Positions 17,386 through 28,400 of a DNA stretch of 31,965 nt are shown here, in pieces. The stretch is taken from the NCBI GenBank assembly GCA_032718475.1, contig JAUCBJ010005931.1, forward strand, positions 1 through 31,965, given 5' to 3'. The position numbers and the translations under genes were made by a program. Source of the DNA: Nemertoderma westbladi. Taxonomy: Eukaryota; Xenacoelomorpha; Nemertodermatida; Nemertodermatidae. Within the stretch, counting starts at the first letter, position 1. Each line of letters begins with the position of its first letter. Under the pieces are notes generated by a model, which was not told the origin of the DNA, did no database searches, and saw only the letters and a program-made list of their open reading frames with translations.

Positions 17386-18282
17386 CTATGAATAATATAA
17401 GATCTGATTATATAAACTCCTGGGAAGACCCCCCCCCCCCCCCCCCCCCCCCCCTCCCTCCCACCAAGTATAAACTAAATCATTAATCAACCAATGATTT
17501 GAAGGTGAGAAAACAGATTATCTGTGATAGTTTCTGATAATCTTTTCAACTTGACCACTGCCGTAGGAAAGCCGCAGGTGATACAGTATTACAATGAGGT
17601 TTACAATGAGTCATAACATTAAACTACCGGTAAAAATAATACCTATTATGATTTATGGATATGGAGTTGATGAATTATTATTGTTTAACAGAACTGTGTT
17701 TTCACAGAGCGACGTCAGGTCTGTGCAATATCACACGATTAAGAAAATAGTCACTCGTGGCGCCATATAAAAATCAAAAAGCATAAATTTCAATAATGTA
17801 CCCAGAGAATATCTTAATAATAGCAAACAGCGAGCTGGTTATATTCTGAAGACAATTAAACTAAAATGACAACCAAATTCATAAGCCCTTTCCTTTATAT
17901 TGTATTTAGCTTAGCTCAAACGAGAACAATATTTCACTTATTTAATAAACCATTACTTAATTACATTAACAATTAATAATAATCAATAACATTAACTCAA
18001 GCTACTTAATTGTTTATGTTGTAAATGTATTATTTATAATTTTGAATAAATACGGCGATAAAAAAAACTTAGATATCTGGCTTTACAGAACTAAATTTGG
18101 TGAAATAAACGTATTGAATTTTAATACAGTAGGCCTATTTAAGCCTTTTATAATTGTTAAGTCCGAACCGAAATGACCAATGTTCCTACTTTGGTTCTCG
18201 AGGGAAAAGTAGTTCTTCGTTGGATAACTACTAATTGACATAATCCAGGGGACTAAGGTGCAAAACCTAAAGCCGATATAGA

Positions 18283-18660
18283 GGCAGGCTCGACTACCGG
18301 TACTGGGTCTAGTCCGGCAGGCTCGACTACCGGTAGTGGGTCTAGTCCGGCAGGCTCGACTACCGGTACTGGGTCTAGTCCGGCAGGCTCGACTACCGGT
18401 AGTGGGTCTAGTCCGGCAGGCTCGACTACCGGCACTGGGTCTAGTCCGGCAGGCTCGACTACCGGTAGTGGGTCTAGTCCGGCAGGCTCGACTACCGGTA
18501 CTGGGTCTAGTCCGGCAGGCTCGACTACCGGTACTGGGTCTAGTCCGGCAGGCTCGACTACCGGTACTGGGTCTAGTCCGGCAGGCTCGACTACCGGTAG
18601 TGGGTCTAGTCCGGCATGCTCGACTACCGGTACGGGGTACAGGGTCTAGTCTAGTCTGCC
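18283..18660. repeat. 33-bp minisatellite, 11 copies
   Basis: Unit GGCAGGCTCGACTACCGG followed by TACTGGGTCTAGTCC. Ten near-identical copies plus a diverged last one. At one base copies are C or G type (TACTGGG or TAGTGGG) in the order C,G,C,G,C,G,C,C,C,G, hinting at an older 66-bp dimer. G-type copies contain the perfect palindrome ACTACCGGTAGT. The array is GC-rich inside AT-rich intron DNA. Open frames on both strands result from the unit length being divisible by three. Confidence 0.95.
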
Positions 18661-19567
18661 AAGCATTGCAAATCCCCCGCGAACAGCGGATGAACTAATA
18701 ATCTTCTTGTCCACACGGACAGCCAGCTGATGCAAACTACGGTCAACGTGTAGCCTACCGCAAGGCTACGGTATCCAGAGGAAATTGCTACATATAACTA
18801 CTTACTATAAAGGAATTAAATAACGGTCAAATGACAGTAACAAGTAGAGAATTAAAATTTAGCGACATAAACTTCGCGAAGCCCAGTAATAATCAATAAT
18901 TGGCTAAGCGGTTCCAATATTAAAGGCACGAAATTAAATTAGCGCTAAATTTGAGCGCACCATCTAAGAACCAAAAGCAAACGGTTGAGTTCTGTTTTTA
19001 GGTACTGTATTCAGAGAGTAATGCTGTATGTATAATACTATCAAGGAATAACAAAAATGCACCCGTGTTAGACCGTAGTAATTGTACCCGCCATCGTTTA
19101 TAAAATATAGCTCAGGTCCTGTTACTACATATTTCTAACAATTACATTGTGGGTTTTCTTATAAAAGACCAACATGTAAGTAGCCAAATGCTACAACAGT
19201 ATTTATTTACAAAAATTAAAAAAATTACATCGTCAAAGAAAGTAAATATTGTTCCTTTCACACTAATGATTAGTTGTATTAACTATTTACATACTTGTGT
19301 GTAAAGTAGCACTTTACAGTTTGATGATCCGAGTGGCTTTGTTACACGAACGAACGTTAGTGAGTGAGTGAAAATAAAGCCACGAGGAACAGAACACTGT
19401 AAAGTACTTTGCAACAAGTATGTATGACTACTACTAGGATCGGCATGCTGCATTACAGCTGCATTTTTAAGAATGCTGTGCCGGCTTGTCGACAAAATTG
19501 CGCCGCCACAACTCCCTATCACCCATGACATTTGCTAGATAATCCGCATCTTCAAGGCAAGTGTCAT

Positions 19568-20341
19568 TTAAGTATGTATTAAGATGCGTCTCAAGAAAGT
19601 CATGGGCTGTCCACCATGCTTATTCACTCCATGAAGCTGCCAAAGTACAATATTATGCACTGGCTGGTCCTCACGGCGAAAGCAGAAGCGATTTTGTTCT
19701 AGTGTCAAACTTGGGGTAATCAATGAGACACATCCAATGTTATATAGTGTTTGGTTGGAGATGTGTGCATTGTACATGAGACAATGAACCCGGCGTAGCA
19801 TTCTTGTGAATGTGCCATCCAGAGATTTGGTGTCCTCAGCAGTTAGAGCCCAGCATGGACTCCCATAGAGGAGTACTGGAACTACTGCTGCTCTAAATAA
19901 TCGGACCTTAAGTTTCCGATTAATTCTCGGTGACTTCCAAGTCCTGAAAAGCCTATTCAAGGCTGCCCATGCCTTTCCCTTACGTATTTGAAGGTCCTCA
20001 CCTGACTTCCGGATCCATGAGCCCACGTAACAGAAGTCGTCCACATGCTCAAGCATACTATCCTTTGAGCTTATGCTCATCCGATCAGAGACTTGCTCAG
20101 GACTTTCAAAGTTAACTGTCAAAATTTTGGAATTTATGGAGTTAATAAAAAGACCAACACTAGAAGCAGCATGTTTTAATGAGCTGAGGAGCCGTTGGGC
20201 TCCCTCTAGTGATTCTGCAAGTAATCCTAAGTCATCAGCAAAGTCTAGATCAGTTAGGTACTTGGCAGGATTTCCTCGACTTCTGGAGCCAGTAGGTGGA
20301 GTTATCATCACCCCATCATCATTATGATGATCTAAGGACAT
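19568..20341 (-). pseudogene. LINE reverse-transcriptase C-terminal fragment
   Basis: The longest surviving frame of the LINE (257 codons). It carries the second catalytic motif F-A-D-D near residue 32, a conserved TVNFESPEQ-like strand, the FRAAVVPVLLYGSPCWALT block and a helical C-terminal part (NRFCFRREDQPVHNIVLWQL). It lacks the upstream RT motifs in this frame because of a frameshift, so no active enzyme can result. Confidence 0.85.
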
Positions 20342-20577
20342 GCGTAGGACATATAGTCAACCACAATTATAAACAAGAATGGTGCAAGTGTGTCTCCCTG
20401 GAGGACGCCCCCTAACACTTCAAATGGTTCTGTGTCACCGTCAATAGTAGACACAAATGTTTCGAACCATCGTATATTGATCTGAGCAACAATCGATATC
20501 AATAAGATTCCCCGATAAGAACCATAGAGTGTTAGGTTGCCCTTCTTGGGAACTGGCACCAACTTATTTGTTTTCAT
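20332..20577 (-). pseudogene. LINE reverse-transcriptase N-terminal fragment with deletion
   Basis: 81 codons with RT motifs GNLTLYGSYRGILLIS and VLQGDTLAPFLFIIVVDY. The two are far closer together than in intact RTs, which exposes an internal deletion. It joins the downstream FADD-containing part across a frameshift. Confidence 0.8.
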
Positions 20578-21596
20578 TTCTTGTGGGACTCTTGTTGTTC
20601 GGTGCTTTAAACACTCAGGTATTTTAAAGACCTCAGGGGGAACACCATCTACTCCACGGCACGATTGGTCTTAAAGCTCTTTGCAGCAGCCGTCACTTCT
20701 GCAAAGAAGATATCGCCAATGGGAATATCTGGGAGTACAGACGCAGACACTTTTACTTCTATAAAGTTATCAGGCAATACCCTGTCATTATTGAGGAGCT
20801 TTTCAAAGAGGGCCTTCCAACCATTGAGGCGATCGGTTGGTGATTCTACCGTAACATTGGTGGTTGGTTGGCTTTTCCGCCTAGTAAGCAAGTTGATCGA
20901 TTTCCATGCCTGGGATGATTGCCTGCTGTCGTCAGCATCATTGATGGCATCAACCTGTTGGTTTATAAGCTCCTGTCGATTAACAAAATCAGTATGTATG
21001 AAGTTTTATTCCAAAATTTTAACATTACGAAATGGTTGTACATATACATTATAAGTGATAGAAACTGCACAAATTATATTAGTTGCTGTATAAATAAATG
21101 TAAAAATGACATAAATTATGTTATAAATAAATTAGATTATATTTATGGTGGCGTTTGGAGCCATGTTATACTGTAATAATATAGCTAGGCCCTGCTGGTT
21201 ATTAATAGCTATACCCCGCCTACCACGCCTAGAAATTCGTAAAAGTTAATTATTTTGGAGTATTGCGTTTGGAAATATTCTAGAATTTGATTAGGATGAC
21301 AATAATACAATCGGTTACTTTTTTAAATTTAGATACAATTTTTACGAAATTTTTAGAACTTTTAGTAATTTTTAGTAATTATTTAAGAACTTTTATATAA
21401 CTTTTAAGAATTTTTATTCAGTTATTAATACAACTTTTGACATTTTTAAAAATTGTGAGAATTTTATACAACTTCTGCTAACTCTAACTACTTAGAATAC
21501 CGAATTTCTGGATGAAACATACACAATAATGCTATGCCGGGTTCACTGTATCAAGTACATTCACACATCTCCAACCGGAAACTATATACTATTGGT

Positions 21597-21824
21597 GGTG
21601 TCTCATTAGTCCCCCAAGCGTGACACTTAAGAGCCGACTCCGTTTCTCAGGACATTGCTTTCGCCGTGAGGACAAGCATGTACACAAACTTGTGCTTTGG
21701 CAGCCCCATGGAGAAAATAAGCATGGTAGACAGCCCATGACTTTTTGACCTTGAAGTTGCGATGATCTCTAGAAAGTCATGGGGAATAGGGAGTTGTATC
21801 CATTACCTATCACCCATGACTTTC
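21597..21824 (+). mobile_element. LINE 3' fragment, plus strand
   Basis: Homologous to the reverse complement of about 19500-19720 (shared GCTTTCGCCGTGAGGAC, AATAAGCATGGT, GACAGCCCATGACTTT). It is the same LINE family inserted in opposite orientation, decayed. GAAAGTCATGGG (21772-21783) and CCCATGACTTTC (21813-21824) form a perfect 12-bp inverted repeat at its end. Confidence 0.8.
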
Positions 21825-23369
21825 AGAAAGTTAAGAAAGTTAGGCCAAGCTGCCAATCTCTCGATAATGCTGTCCATAACGAAAAATATCAACCGACCCT
21901 ATTAGGGCTCGCAACTGAACATACCGGAAGTTTATTTTCTACACCCTTAAATAATTCGTTTTACTATTCAGTGATGATATACTGTGTACTAATATTTTAA
22001 AAATGGTAGGCCTACTTTTGACTGTTAATACTAACGTTACCTTGTGGAAAAGACAAGTTCCTCCAGCCACTGATCTCACAGTAAACAGTCCTCCATGTGG
22101 GTCACTTGTTTGGAAACCCTTTTTTGCTTTCTACTTAGAGAAACATAACAATACATAGAGAAACATAACACGTACTACCTTACACAACATATCGTAAACT
22201 AGAAAATTCATCCTATACTATCTGCACACTCCAGGCTTATCCTAATCAATGCGTGTAGCTAGCTTACTTGGGGGTCAAAATTTAATAGCAAACAATGACG
22301 GAATTTCATGTATGTGAAAATAATAATAAATTTTCAATTCGAATATTTGTCCCCACTACAAGGCCATTAAATTCCGGCAAATTAAGAGTATGTGGGGCGA
22401 GCCACATTCATTCTCCCATCTCGTTATTTATCATCAGTTAAAGCCGAAACCTGTCAGATATGTACTAGGACACAGCTTTCCTCTTTGTGGTGACGGCAAT
22501 CGGTCAGTAGTTCTCCTGTCTACCGCTAGAGAGCGAAATCTCTGAAAGTGATAACCTTCCCCATTTCCTTGATCTTATCTGTTTGAGCTGTATCTTGGAT
22601 GATGTACATGGCAACATGCTGCGTCTGTGAGGAAGTTGCTGCGGCTGCAGTTTTCCAGTATGCCGCTAGAGGGCAAAATGATTAAAAAGTCTTAAAAGGC
22701 AAAACATTCCAACGTTTTCCATGATTTTAATCCGTAAGCTGAAACTTGGCAGATGGGACAGCTCCATAGGCTGTCACACCAACTACAGTTCTCCAGTCTA
22801 AGTGGGCTGAAATGAAAACATTTTAGAAATGTATGAATTAAAACCTTCATCATTTTCGTATTATTGTTTATAATCCTTACTTCCTGAGTGATAGATGACA
22901 CATAATCTTATTCGTGACCTCAGGGAGGTCTTAAACCGATAAATACCCGATTGGTAAAGTGAGTAGGGGACATCCTACTTATAGTTTGTCTATAATTCTT
23001 TCATGTTAACACTTAATATAAGATTATATCACGTGATATTACGTGACAGATGTGACAGAGTATAAAGTGAGAGGGCTTACTTTATTAATATCCAAATACA
23101 GAAAAACATTTATATGTGGGTAGTGTTATGAGAGTGCTTGGCAACCAGCCACAGAACCCATCGTTTTTATTCAGGTAACTGCTCCATCCCCTCAATATTG
23201 TTTTCAAATCCTAATGAAATTGCATGAAATTAGTTTAATCTCCCTCCTCCTTGCTGGGTTAGACAGAATTTATATTTTCGCTTTCATTCTTTAGCTACAA
23301 GCGTTTGAAGAAAGTGTCTCCATCGAATCAGTTCCACATTCAAGGATTCCTAACCCTATGAAAAAATTT

Positions 23370-23656
23370 GATTTTGGTTGGGAAGTAGCTGAGATATGGG
23401 CATTCGAAAATTGCATGTAGTTGCTTTCGCTGCAGGCCATTTCTATTCTATATAATATAAAAAAAATAGAAGGATGTATAAAGTAGCTGGGCTACAATGC
23501 AATATTTCATATACTCTATATATTAATACTAGTAAGAGGATATATTAATCTTAATGTTCTAGAACACGGTGTATTTATGAAATAGAGTAAGTGGCCTGCA
23601 GTGGAATACATGCAACATTAGAATGCCAATATCTAAGCTATTTTCCAACCAAATTC
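23370..23656. mobile_element. MITE-like foldback element in the large intron
   Basis: Arm at about 23372-23450 (TTGGTTGGGAAGTAGCTGAG..., with TTGCATGTAGTT and CTGCAGGCCA) is an imperfect inverted repeat of about 23575-23655 (...TGGCCTGCAG, ATGCAACAT, CTATTTTCCAACCAA). AT-rich centre, no ORF. Looks like an old non-autonomous DNA element. Confidence 0.65.
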
Positions 23657-24093
23657 ATATAATTTTAATGCATGGCCAGCTTTATTCCAATAGCAACCAA
23701 CAAATCAATATAAGGTTAAAGAATAACCTCAACCTCAGTGTAACTATGGTGCAATTTCGATGGAAACACATTTCCAAACCCTTATAGGTAAAGATAGAAA
23801 GCAAAAATAAGGTGAAAAATCTCTATTTAAAATTTTATGAAATCTCCTTAAGATTTGTAGAAAAATTTGTGGGGGGGGGGGGGGGGGGGAATTCCAGGAC
23901 ATACTAACTTATCAACCACTTTTATTTATTATCATGATAACTAAATGAAGGAAGATTTGGACTTCCATTTGATAGTTTAGTTTTGGATAATTGTAGTGAT
24001 ATATTCTTCACAAAGACCAATACGGAATATTCGGATAATTATTTAATAAACTCAGTATATGTAATATAATAATAAATACATAAGCTAGCTCAC

Positions 24094-24256
24094 CGTCCAT
24101 GCTTCATCTGAAGTTTTTATAGTATATTCAATCAATTCCAAAAATTCTTGATAACTACCACCCTTGTTTGTTGCTTTAGCACAGTTGAGTGTACCCTGGA
24201 CGTTAATTCTGCTGTAGGTAGTTTTACCAAGATCAACGGTTGCCTGCACTAAACAC
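24094..24256 (-). CDS. Exon 4 of 6: unrecognised cysteine module
   Basis: Acceptor ATTGTTGGCAG, donor GGACG|GTGAGC. One base completes an Arg codon with the previous exon, then 54 codons: CLVQATVDLGKTTYSRINV..., a second Cys (TLNCAKA), and a helical SYQEFLELIEYTIKTSDEAW. No family recognised. The reading frame is open over the whole exon and phase-compatible on both sides. Confidence 0.78.
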
Positions 24257-24395
24257 CTGCCAACAATAAGAACGTAACTATTATGATTTCAATGGCGATA
24301 TACAAAATCCTCTGGTGTAACTGATAAAACAAACAAAAACCGCCGAAATACCATGTGTCTTATTATACACCAAAGGTTAAATGTTATTAATTTAC

Positions 24396-24598
24396 CTTAA
24401 ATCCTTCCACGGCACACTAATACACGGCGTATCTTGAGGGTGAGTAAGTGACAGGAATTTATTCTCAATATTTTCAGGAAGGTCCGTCGTTGTGTTATAT
24501 TTCAGGCAGATATTGTACCATTCATTTGTACGCGGGAAATACGGTTCATCAATTTGATATCGATTGACGTTCCCGTTGAGTCGCTTTACCACGATGGG
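24396..24598 (-). CDS. Exon 3 of 6: unrecognised ectodomain segment
   Basis: Acceptor CATTTAG (short pyrimidine tract), donor TTTAAG|GTAAAT. 67 codons plus two bases, beginning PIVVKRLNGNVN. It contains an N-linked glycosylation sequon (YNTTTD), cysteines in YNICLKY and DTPCISV, and ends VPWKDL. Together with exons 4 and 5 it forms a module of about 170 residues with six cysteines, enough for three disulfides. Confidence 0.75.
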
Positions 24599-25541
24599 CT
24601 AAATGAATAATAATAGAAATACAAAAGTAGTCGACTAAAATAATATATAGAATTCGAGTCGTTAATTTATGAAATTATACTGGAGAAATATTTCCCGGAC
24701 CACATACACATTATATTTCCGTATATATAATAATAATTGCAGACAACATATAGAATTATACAAATACTAGTAGTAGTAGTATGGCAGTAGGCCCCTACGG
24801 TAACTGTAAAAGTTCTAGATAATGGCGTACATTCACCTTAATTTCAAAATGTGATCTCCATTGCAAATTGGTCGCATATGAAATAAAGTTTTGTTATATT
24901 ATTATGTTTTGTTTTGGTTAGAAATCACAAACACTGTAAGATGCACATTTTTCCCATACCTTGCTTAGTTTTCGAGATATCTGGGATAGAAGATAATGGC
25001 TCCGATATATCGCGATATCGGTAAATGCGATGAAGTTTAGGGTTTGCTTTCAATTTCGGCAAATTTATGTGCTCAGTGGTGTTCCCGTCATTGTACCGGA
25101 GACTTGAAGTTTTCTTACAAACTGACATATACGTCCAATAATCAGAAAAAATACTTTCTCATTTAAAATTGTGTGCTCTTTCTTGTGAAGACATCCAATT
25201 GGCTCCACTGAGCACAGAAATTTTCCGAAATTGAAAGCAAACCCCAAACGTCATCGCATTTACCGATATCGCGATATATCGGAGCCAGTATCTTCTACGC
25301 AATATATCTCGAAAACTAAGCAAGGTATGGGAAAACGGTTTCCATATTTGGATTCAGCATGAAATTCTGCATCAGATAGCATATGTTTCAAAAAAAACTT
25401 TTTGGTCAGAAAACACGCCCCCCCCCCCCCCCCCCCCTCACCTTAATGTTTTAAATTAAAATAAATAAGTTTTTAAACTCACTGAAGACATATTTGGGTG
25501 TTTGCGGTCATTTTGTGCCAATAACTCAAAAGTTAACTTAC
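24599..25541 (-). other. Intron between exons 2 and 3 (943 bp)
   Basis: Contains an inverted-repeat element (24952-25332) and C20 at 25418-25437. No coding sequence seen. Confidence 0.6.
24952..25332. mobile_element. Inverted-repeat element with 128-bp arms
   Basis: Arms 24952-25079 and 25205-25332 are reverse complements with about 9 differences (93% identity), separated by 125 bp. Each arm contains the near-palindrome CCGATATATCGCGATATCGG. The outer ends are TCCCATACCTTGC / GCAAGGTATGGGA. It is MITE-like and would form a long hairpin in the intron RNA. Confidence 0.85.
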
Positions 25542-25783
25542 CTCTATTATTGCTGTCAACGTAGAGTATATTTCTAAGTGATATGGCAACTCTGTATGGA
25601 GAGCCGGGATCGTTGCGTGTGATGAACTCTTCGATTTAAGCTGGAGAGCGAAACTTAGAAAATTCCCGAAAACAGCGTTAGCCCTTATTGGTATGTAGAT
25701 TTGGTCTGGTATTTTTATCGTTACGATGTGGTTTTTGCCGTTTTCGCCATCTCTATTACTGGCTACACAAGTGTAGGCTCCAC
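25542..25783 (-). CDS. Exon 2 of 6: end of the Ig domain and following segment
   Basis: Acceptor CATTACAG|GTGGAGCC, donor AATAGAG|GTAAGT. Two bases complete a Cys codon with exon 1, giving D-C-G-A-Y-T-C-V-A-S, the classic end of an Ig domain (strands F and G), then GKNHIVTIKIPD. The remaining 50 residues or so (IYIPIRANAVFGNFL..., LTAIIE) are a new segment, not Ig. The precise restoration of the Ig signature at the junction is the strongest evidence for this gene model. Confidence 0.88.
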
Positions 25784-26336
25784 CTGTAATGATAGGCATA
25801 AACTAGGGTCATCTTCCTATAACAATAAAGCTACAAATTGTACTGATGTATGTGGTCTGGTTTCTCAAACTAAATGACAATTTATCCCAAAGTGACACCG
25901 TTGTGTGTGTGTGTGGGGGGGGGGGGGGGGGGGGGGGGGGGCACCATTTTGGTCGAAAATATTGCGAAATTATTTTATGAACGATTACAAATCTGAAATC
26001 CGCTATTGTGACGAGATCCACTGGAGTTGACAGTGGTGGATCTCGACCGGTATGTGAATTGTACGCGTCGTCGCGTCCGTAGGCTGCTGTGTATAGTCTT
26101 GGTGAATGGTAGGCCGAAGGCCGTTCAAAATAACTGAGTTCTTGAAACTGTATCGAATACAAGTATTAATGATCACAGAAATATAGATAATAGCACAGTC
26201 AGTAATTATTAGATGTTAAATGAATACCACAGTTACGACGACGGTCAAAACTATTCGGTTCCACAACTGTACAGCAATCAACTGAACCAGAAACCAATAA
26301 TCACAACGGTTATATTAACATTGACACATATTACAC

Positions 26337-26966
26337 GTTCGTGGGGACTTCGCGCAGCACGTAGTCGACAAGCCTTGGCATACGGTTCATATAGAGCAAA
26401 TGGGGCATGTCTAGTTTGGACCCCATATCCCATGCTATAAATGTATTCATTCGATATACAATCATATGTTAATCCGCTAGGTGGAGTCAAACTGTTATTC
26501 TGCAATTTCGTACTTACCAGTGCAGCACTGTACAGCAGTACCGTACCGGTAGGCCTATGTCATTACTTCTGAGTCTCTAGCGGATCCCCAATTAAATTTC
26601 TTAACTTTTCAATTTCGTAAAAGATAGACTTCATGATTCTCTACAGGCCACCAAAATTTCAGCTCAGGAAAATGAGGCCTTCCCGAGAAATTTAACATTT
26701 TCTAAAAACCACATAATCTGTCGTAGCTGACGTCAGACTGCATGATTTTTCACCAAACTTTACAAACTTTCTAAACTTTCTCTCTACTACTTACCTACTA
26801 AGTTTGGTTCAATTCCGAACCAGCGATGCAGAGAAATTCGCGTTCAAACATTTACCAGACAGACGGACGGACAGACAGACAGACAGACGGACATGCCCCA
26901 TTTGCCCTATATGAACCGTATGCCAAGGCTCGCCGACTACGTGTCTCGCCCCACATTAGCCTTACA
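26337..26966. mobile_element. MITE-like element with terminal inverted repeats of about 70 bp
   Basis: Left end 26341-26412 (GTGGGGACTTCGCGCAGCAC ... GGGGCATGTC) is the inverse of 26890-26960 (GACATGCCCC ... CTCGCCCCAC), sharing the long block of GTCG.CAAGCCTTGGCATACG. The interior has no transposase and ends with a GACA/GACG microsatellite at 26868-26893. Related ends occur at 16080-16105, 620, 801 and 22393. Confidence 0.75.
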
Positions 26967-27172
26967 CTACAGGGTGGCTCTATCATCCAATAGATGCGCT
27001 CTATTCTCCCCTATCTGCATTTCCCCCTGCTATTGGCCCAATCTGGCTAATTCTCGCCCCGCCACTCTCTGTTACCGTTATCCCTTGTGTTAGCTTCACT
27101 AGCTTGTTCGTCCCTCTGTGGCGGTTTGACCTCGCACCTCTCTCGTGGCTTTCGGGGTATGTCGCCCCAGTT

Positions 27173-27218
27173 GTTGGTTATGAGGTGAGATTATTATTGG
27201 TAATCTCACCTCACCAAC
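27173..27218. repeat. Strong hairpin (13-bp perfect core, extended arms)
   Basis: TGAGGTGAGATTA (27181-27193) and TAATCTCACCTCA (27201-27213) are perfect inverses around TTATTGG. Outside, GTTGGT and ACCAAC continue the stem past a 3-nt bulge. Not followed by a T-run, so not a terminator-like site. Confidence 0.75.
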
Positions 27219-27927
27219 TATATTGGTGAAAATGCCACTGGTCCCATTTTCGGTGGGTAGTGCAGGGAATTGAATCCGCTTACAGCTATTAGAGCTCTTT
27301 TAGTTTTCAAGTTATAACAATAATAATAAAAATTTAATTCCAATTAGGGAGACCTATTGAAATTACTATTAATATGTATAATGAAAGGTCGATTATCTCC
27401 AAATATTATTTATATGAAGTTATCAACTTCAAAACCCTACTACTTCTACAAATTTTGAGCAATTAGTCATTTCTGTGGGTGTCTACATAGCAACCCTGTA
27501 CAAAAGAATCTGACAACTTTTTGAAATTTTTAGTTAATAAAATTTAATACTATTTATAACGAACCTAAAAATTAGAATAAATTTGAAGCGCCGCCTAGCG
27601 GTCCAGAATGATTTGACAAAATTTCGCCTGATAGTTATGTTGCCCCATCTTTGTGCTATCATATAAAAAACGTGAATTGATTAAATTCAAAACTGTAAAA
27701 GCCTTAGGGTTTTAAGCACAACCAAGTTTTTTCATTGTTATTTAGTATTAACTAATATTAATTAGCGAAAAATAAAATTTTTCTAATTTTTCATGTAGAA
27801 TAGCAATAATGTTAGGTACCTACTGTATATTACATGCTATATTCCAAATTATAGCCAAATCCAAGTAATTTTGAAGCGCTGGAAGTTATAAATCGAAGAA
27901 GTTGTCCGAAAATGCAGATTAAGGGGG

Positions 27928-28400
27928 GTGCTAACCCCCCTTAACCCCACCCCACCCCAATGCATCAGGCAATGTCTCAGCATGAACGATGAACATGCTT
28001 CAAAGGGTCGTGTTCTTAGACTTGATGAAACTGTAGAAGGAACCAACAAGCTGGTTCGTAAAGTTATTCTAGAGAAACAACCTCCTCCACAGGCTGCAGA
28101 TCCTTCAATTCTTCTAAAGGAGTCAATTCCAAGGAGATCAATGCCGAAACAGTCCTGAGAAGTGTACTACGGATTCATGGAAATGCAGTAGGGCCCTCTG
28201 GATTGGGTTGGAAGCATATTATATTAACAAAGTTTAGGAAATGCTCCACAGACTTGTGATGCACCATTGCCACAATGACGAGGCGGATTTCGAAAACCTC
28301 TGTTCCTCCACGCAGCTCGTAGGTCATCCCGTAGACCCCCAGTGCGACATTCTACTGTATAAAGGAGAGGAGATTATCCAATGCGGATACAATGCTGCAG
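27928..28400 (+). pseudogene. Fossil fragment of a retroelement reverse-transcriptase ORF
   Basis: The frame 27928-28158 reads ...SKGRVLRLDETVEGTNKLV and ILEKQPPPQAADPSILLKES. It then shifts to AETVLRSVLRIHG-NAVGPSGLGWKHI and, after a TGA at 28257, IATMTRRISKTSVPP. Order and spacing (VL-LD, then HPP-Q-LL, then GPSGLD-W, then RRI) recall the N-terminal part of a group of metazoan reverse-transcriptase-like proteins. Several stops and shifts show it is dead. Assignment is from memory of the motif pattern. Confidence 0.5.

Larger units (their letters stand above)
19280..20997 (-). mobile_element. Internally deleted LINE (non-LTR retrotransposon)
   Basis: Read on the minus strand, the order is as follows. 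First a linker (20997-20649: ...QAWKSINLLTRRKSQP, WKALFEKLLNN, AAKSFKTNRAVE). Then RT start (20577-20332: VPKKGN, YRGILLISIV, then GVLQGDTLAPFLFIIVVDY). Then FADDLGLLAE, LLYGSPCWALT and a C-terminal region (20341-19568) ending near DRELWRRNF, followed by a 3' region to about 19280. Between LLISIVAQ and the QGDTLAP box the usual 90 or so residues with the first catalytic Asp motif are missing, and the frame shifts near 20340. Dead copy. Jockey/CR1/RTE-like by motif style; exact clade not assigned. Confidence 0.85.
17386..24093 (-). other. Large intron (6.7 kb) of the LRR-Ig gene
   Basis: It holds C26 (17429-17454), a 33-bp minisatellite, a deleted LINE copy and a second LINE fragment in the opposite orientation. 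A foldback element lies at 23370-23656 and G19 at 23871-23889. Between these are AT-rich stretches (17455-18240, 18670-19270, 21060-21590, 21830-23360) in which I see no exon or RNA gene. A GTGGGGCGAG terminus near 22393 marks another decayed MITE-like repeat. Confidence 0.6.

Noticed and set aside
18283-18660. CRISPR-like array
   Set aside because: Units are directly adjacent without unique spacers, and the DNA is animal.
18253-18698. Repeat proteins on both strands of the minisatellite
   Set aside because: The 33-bp unit keeps frames open on both strands; no start context, signal or conserved domain, and it lies in an intron.
20073-21176. Plus-strand ORFs of 84-129 codons
   Set aside because: Antisense of the minus-strand LINE or AT-rich DNA next to it.
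24925-25247. Minus-strand ORFs of 60-67 codons between exons 2 and 3
   Set aside because: They lie within the inverted-repeat element and lack splice-compatible boundaries or homology.
25809-26162. 117-codon minus-strand ORF containing a proline run
   Set aside because: The open frame depends on the poly(G) tract; not splice-compatible with the LRR-Ig gene.
26213-26505. Overlapping 75-codon ORFs on both strands
   Set aside because: Both are translations of the MITE terminal repeat; no protein signature.
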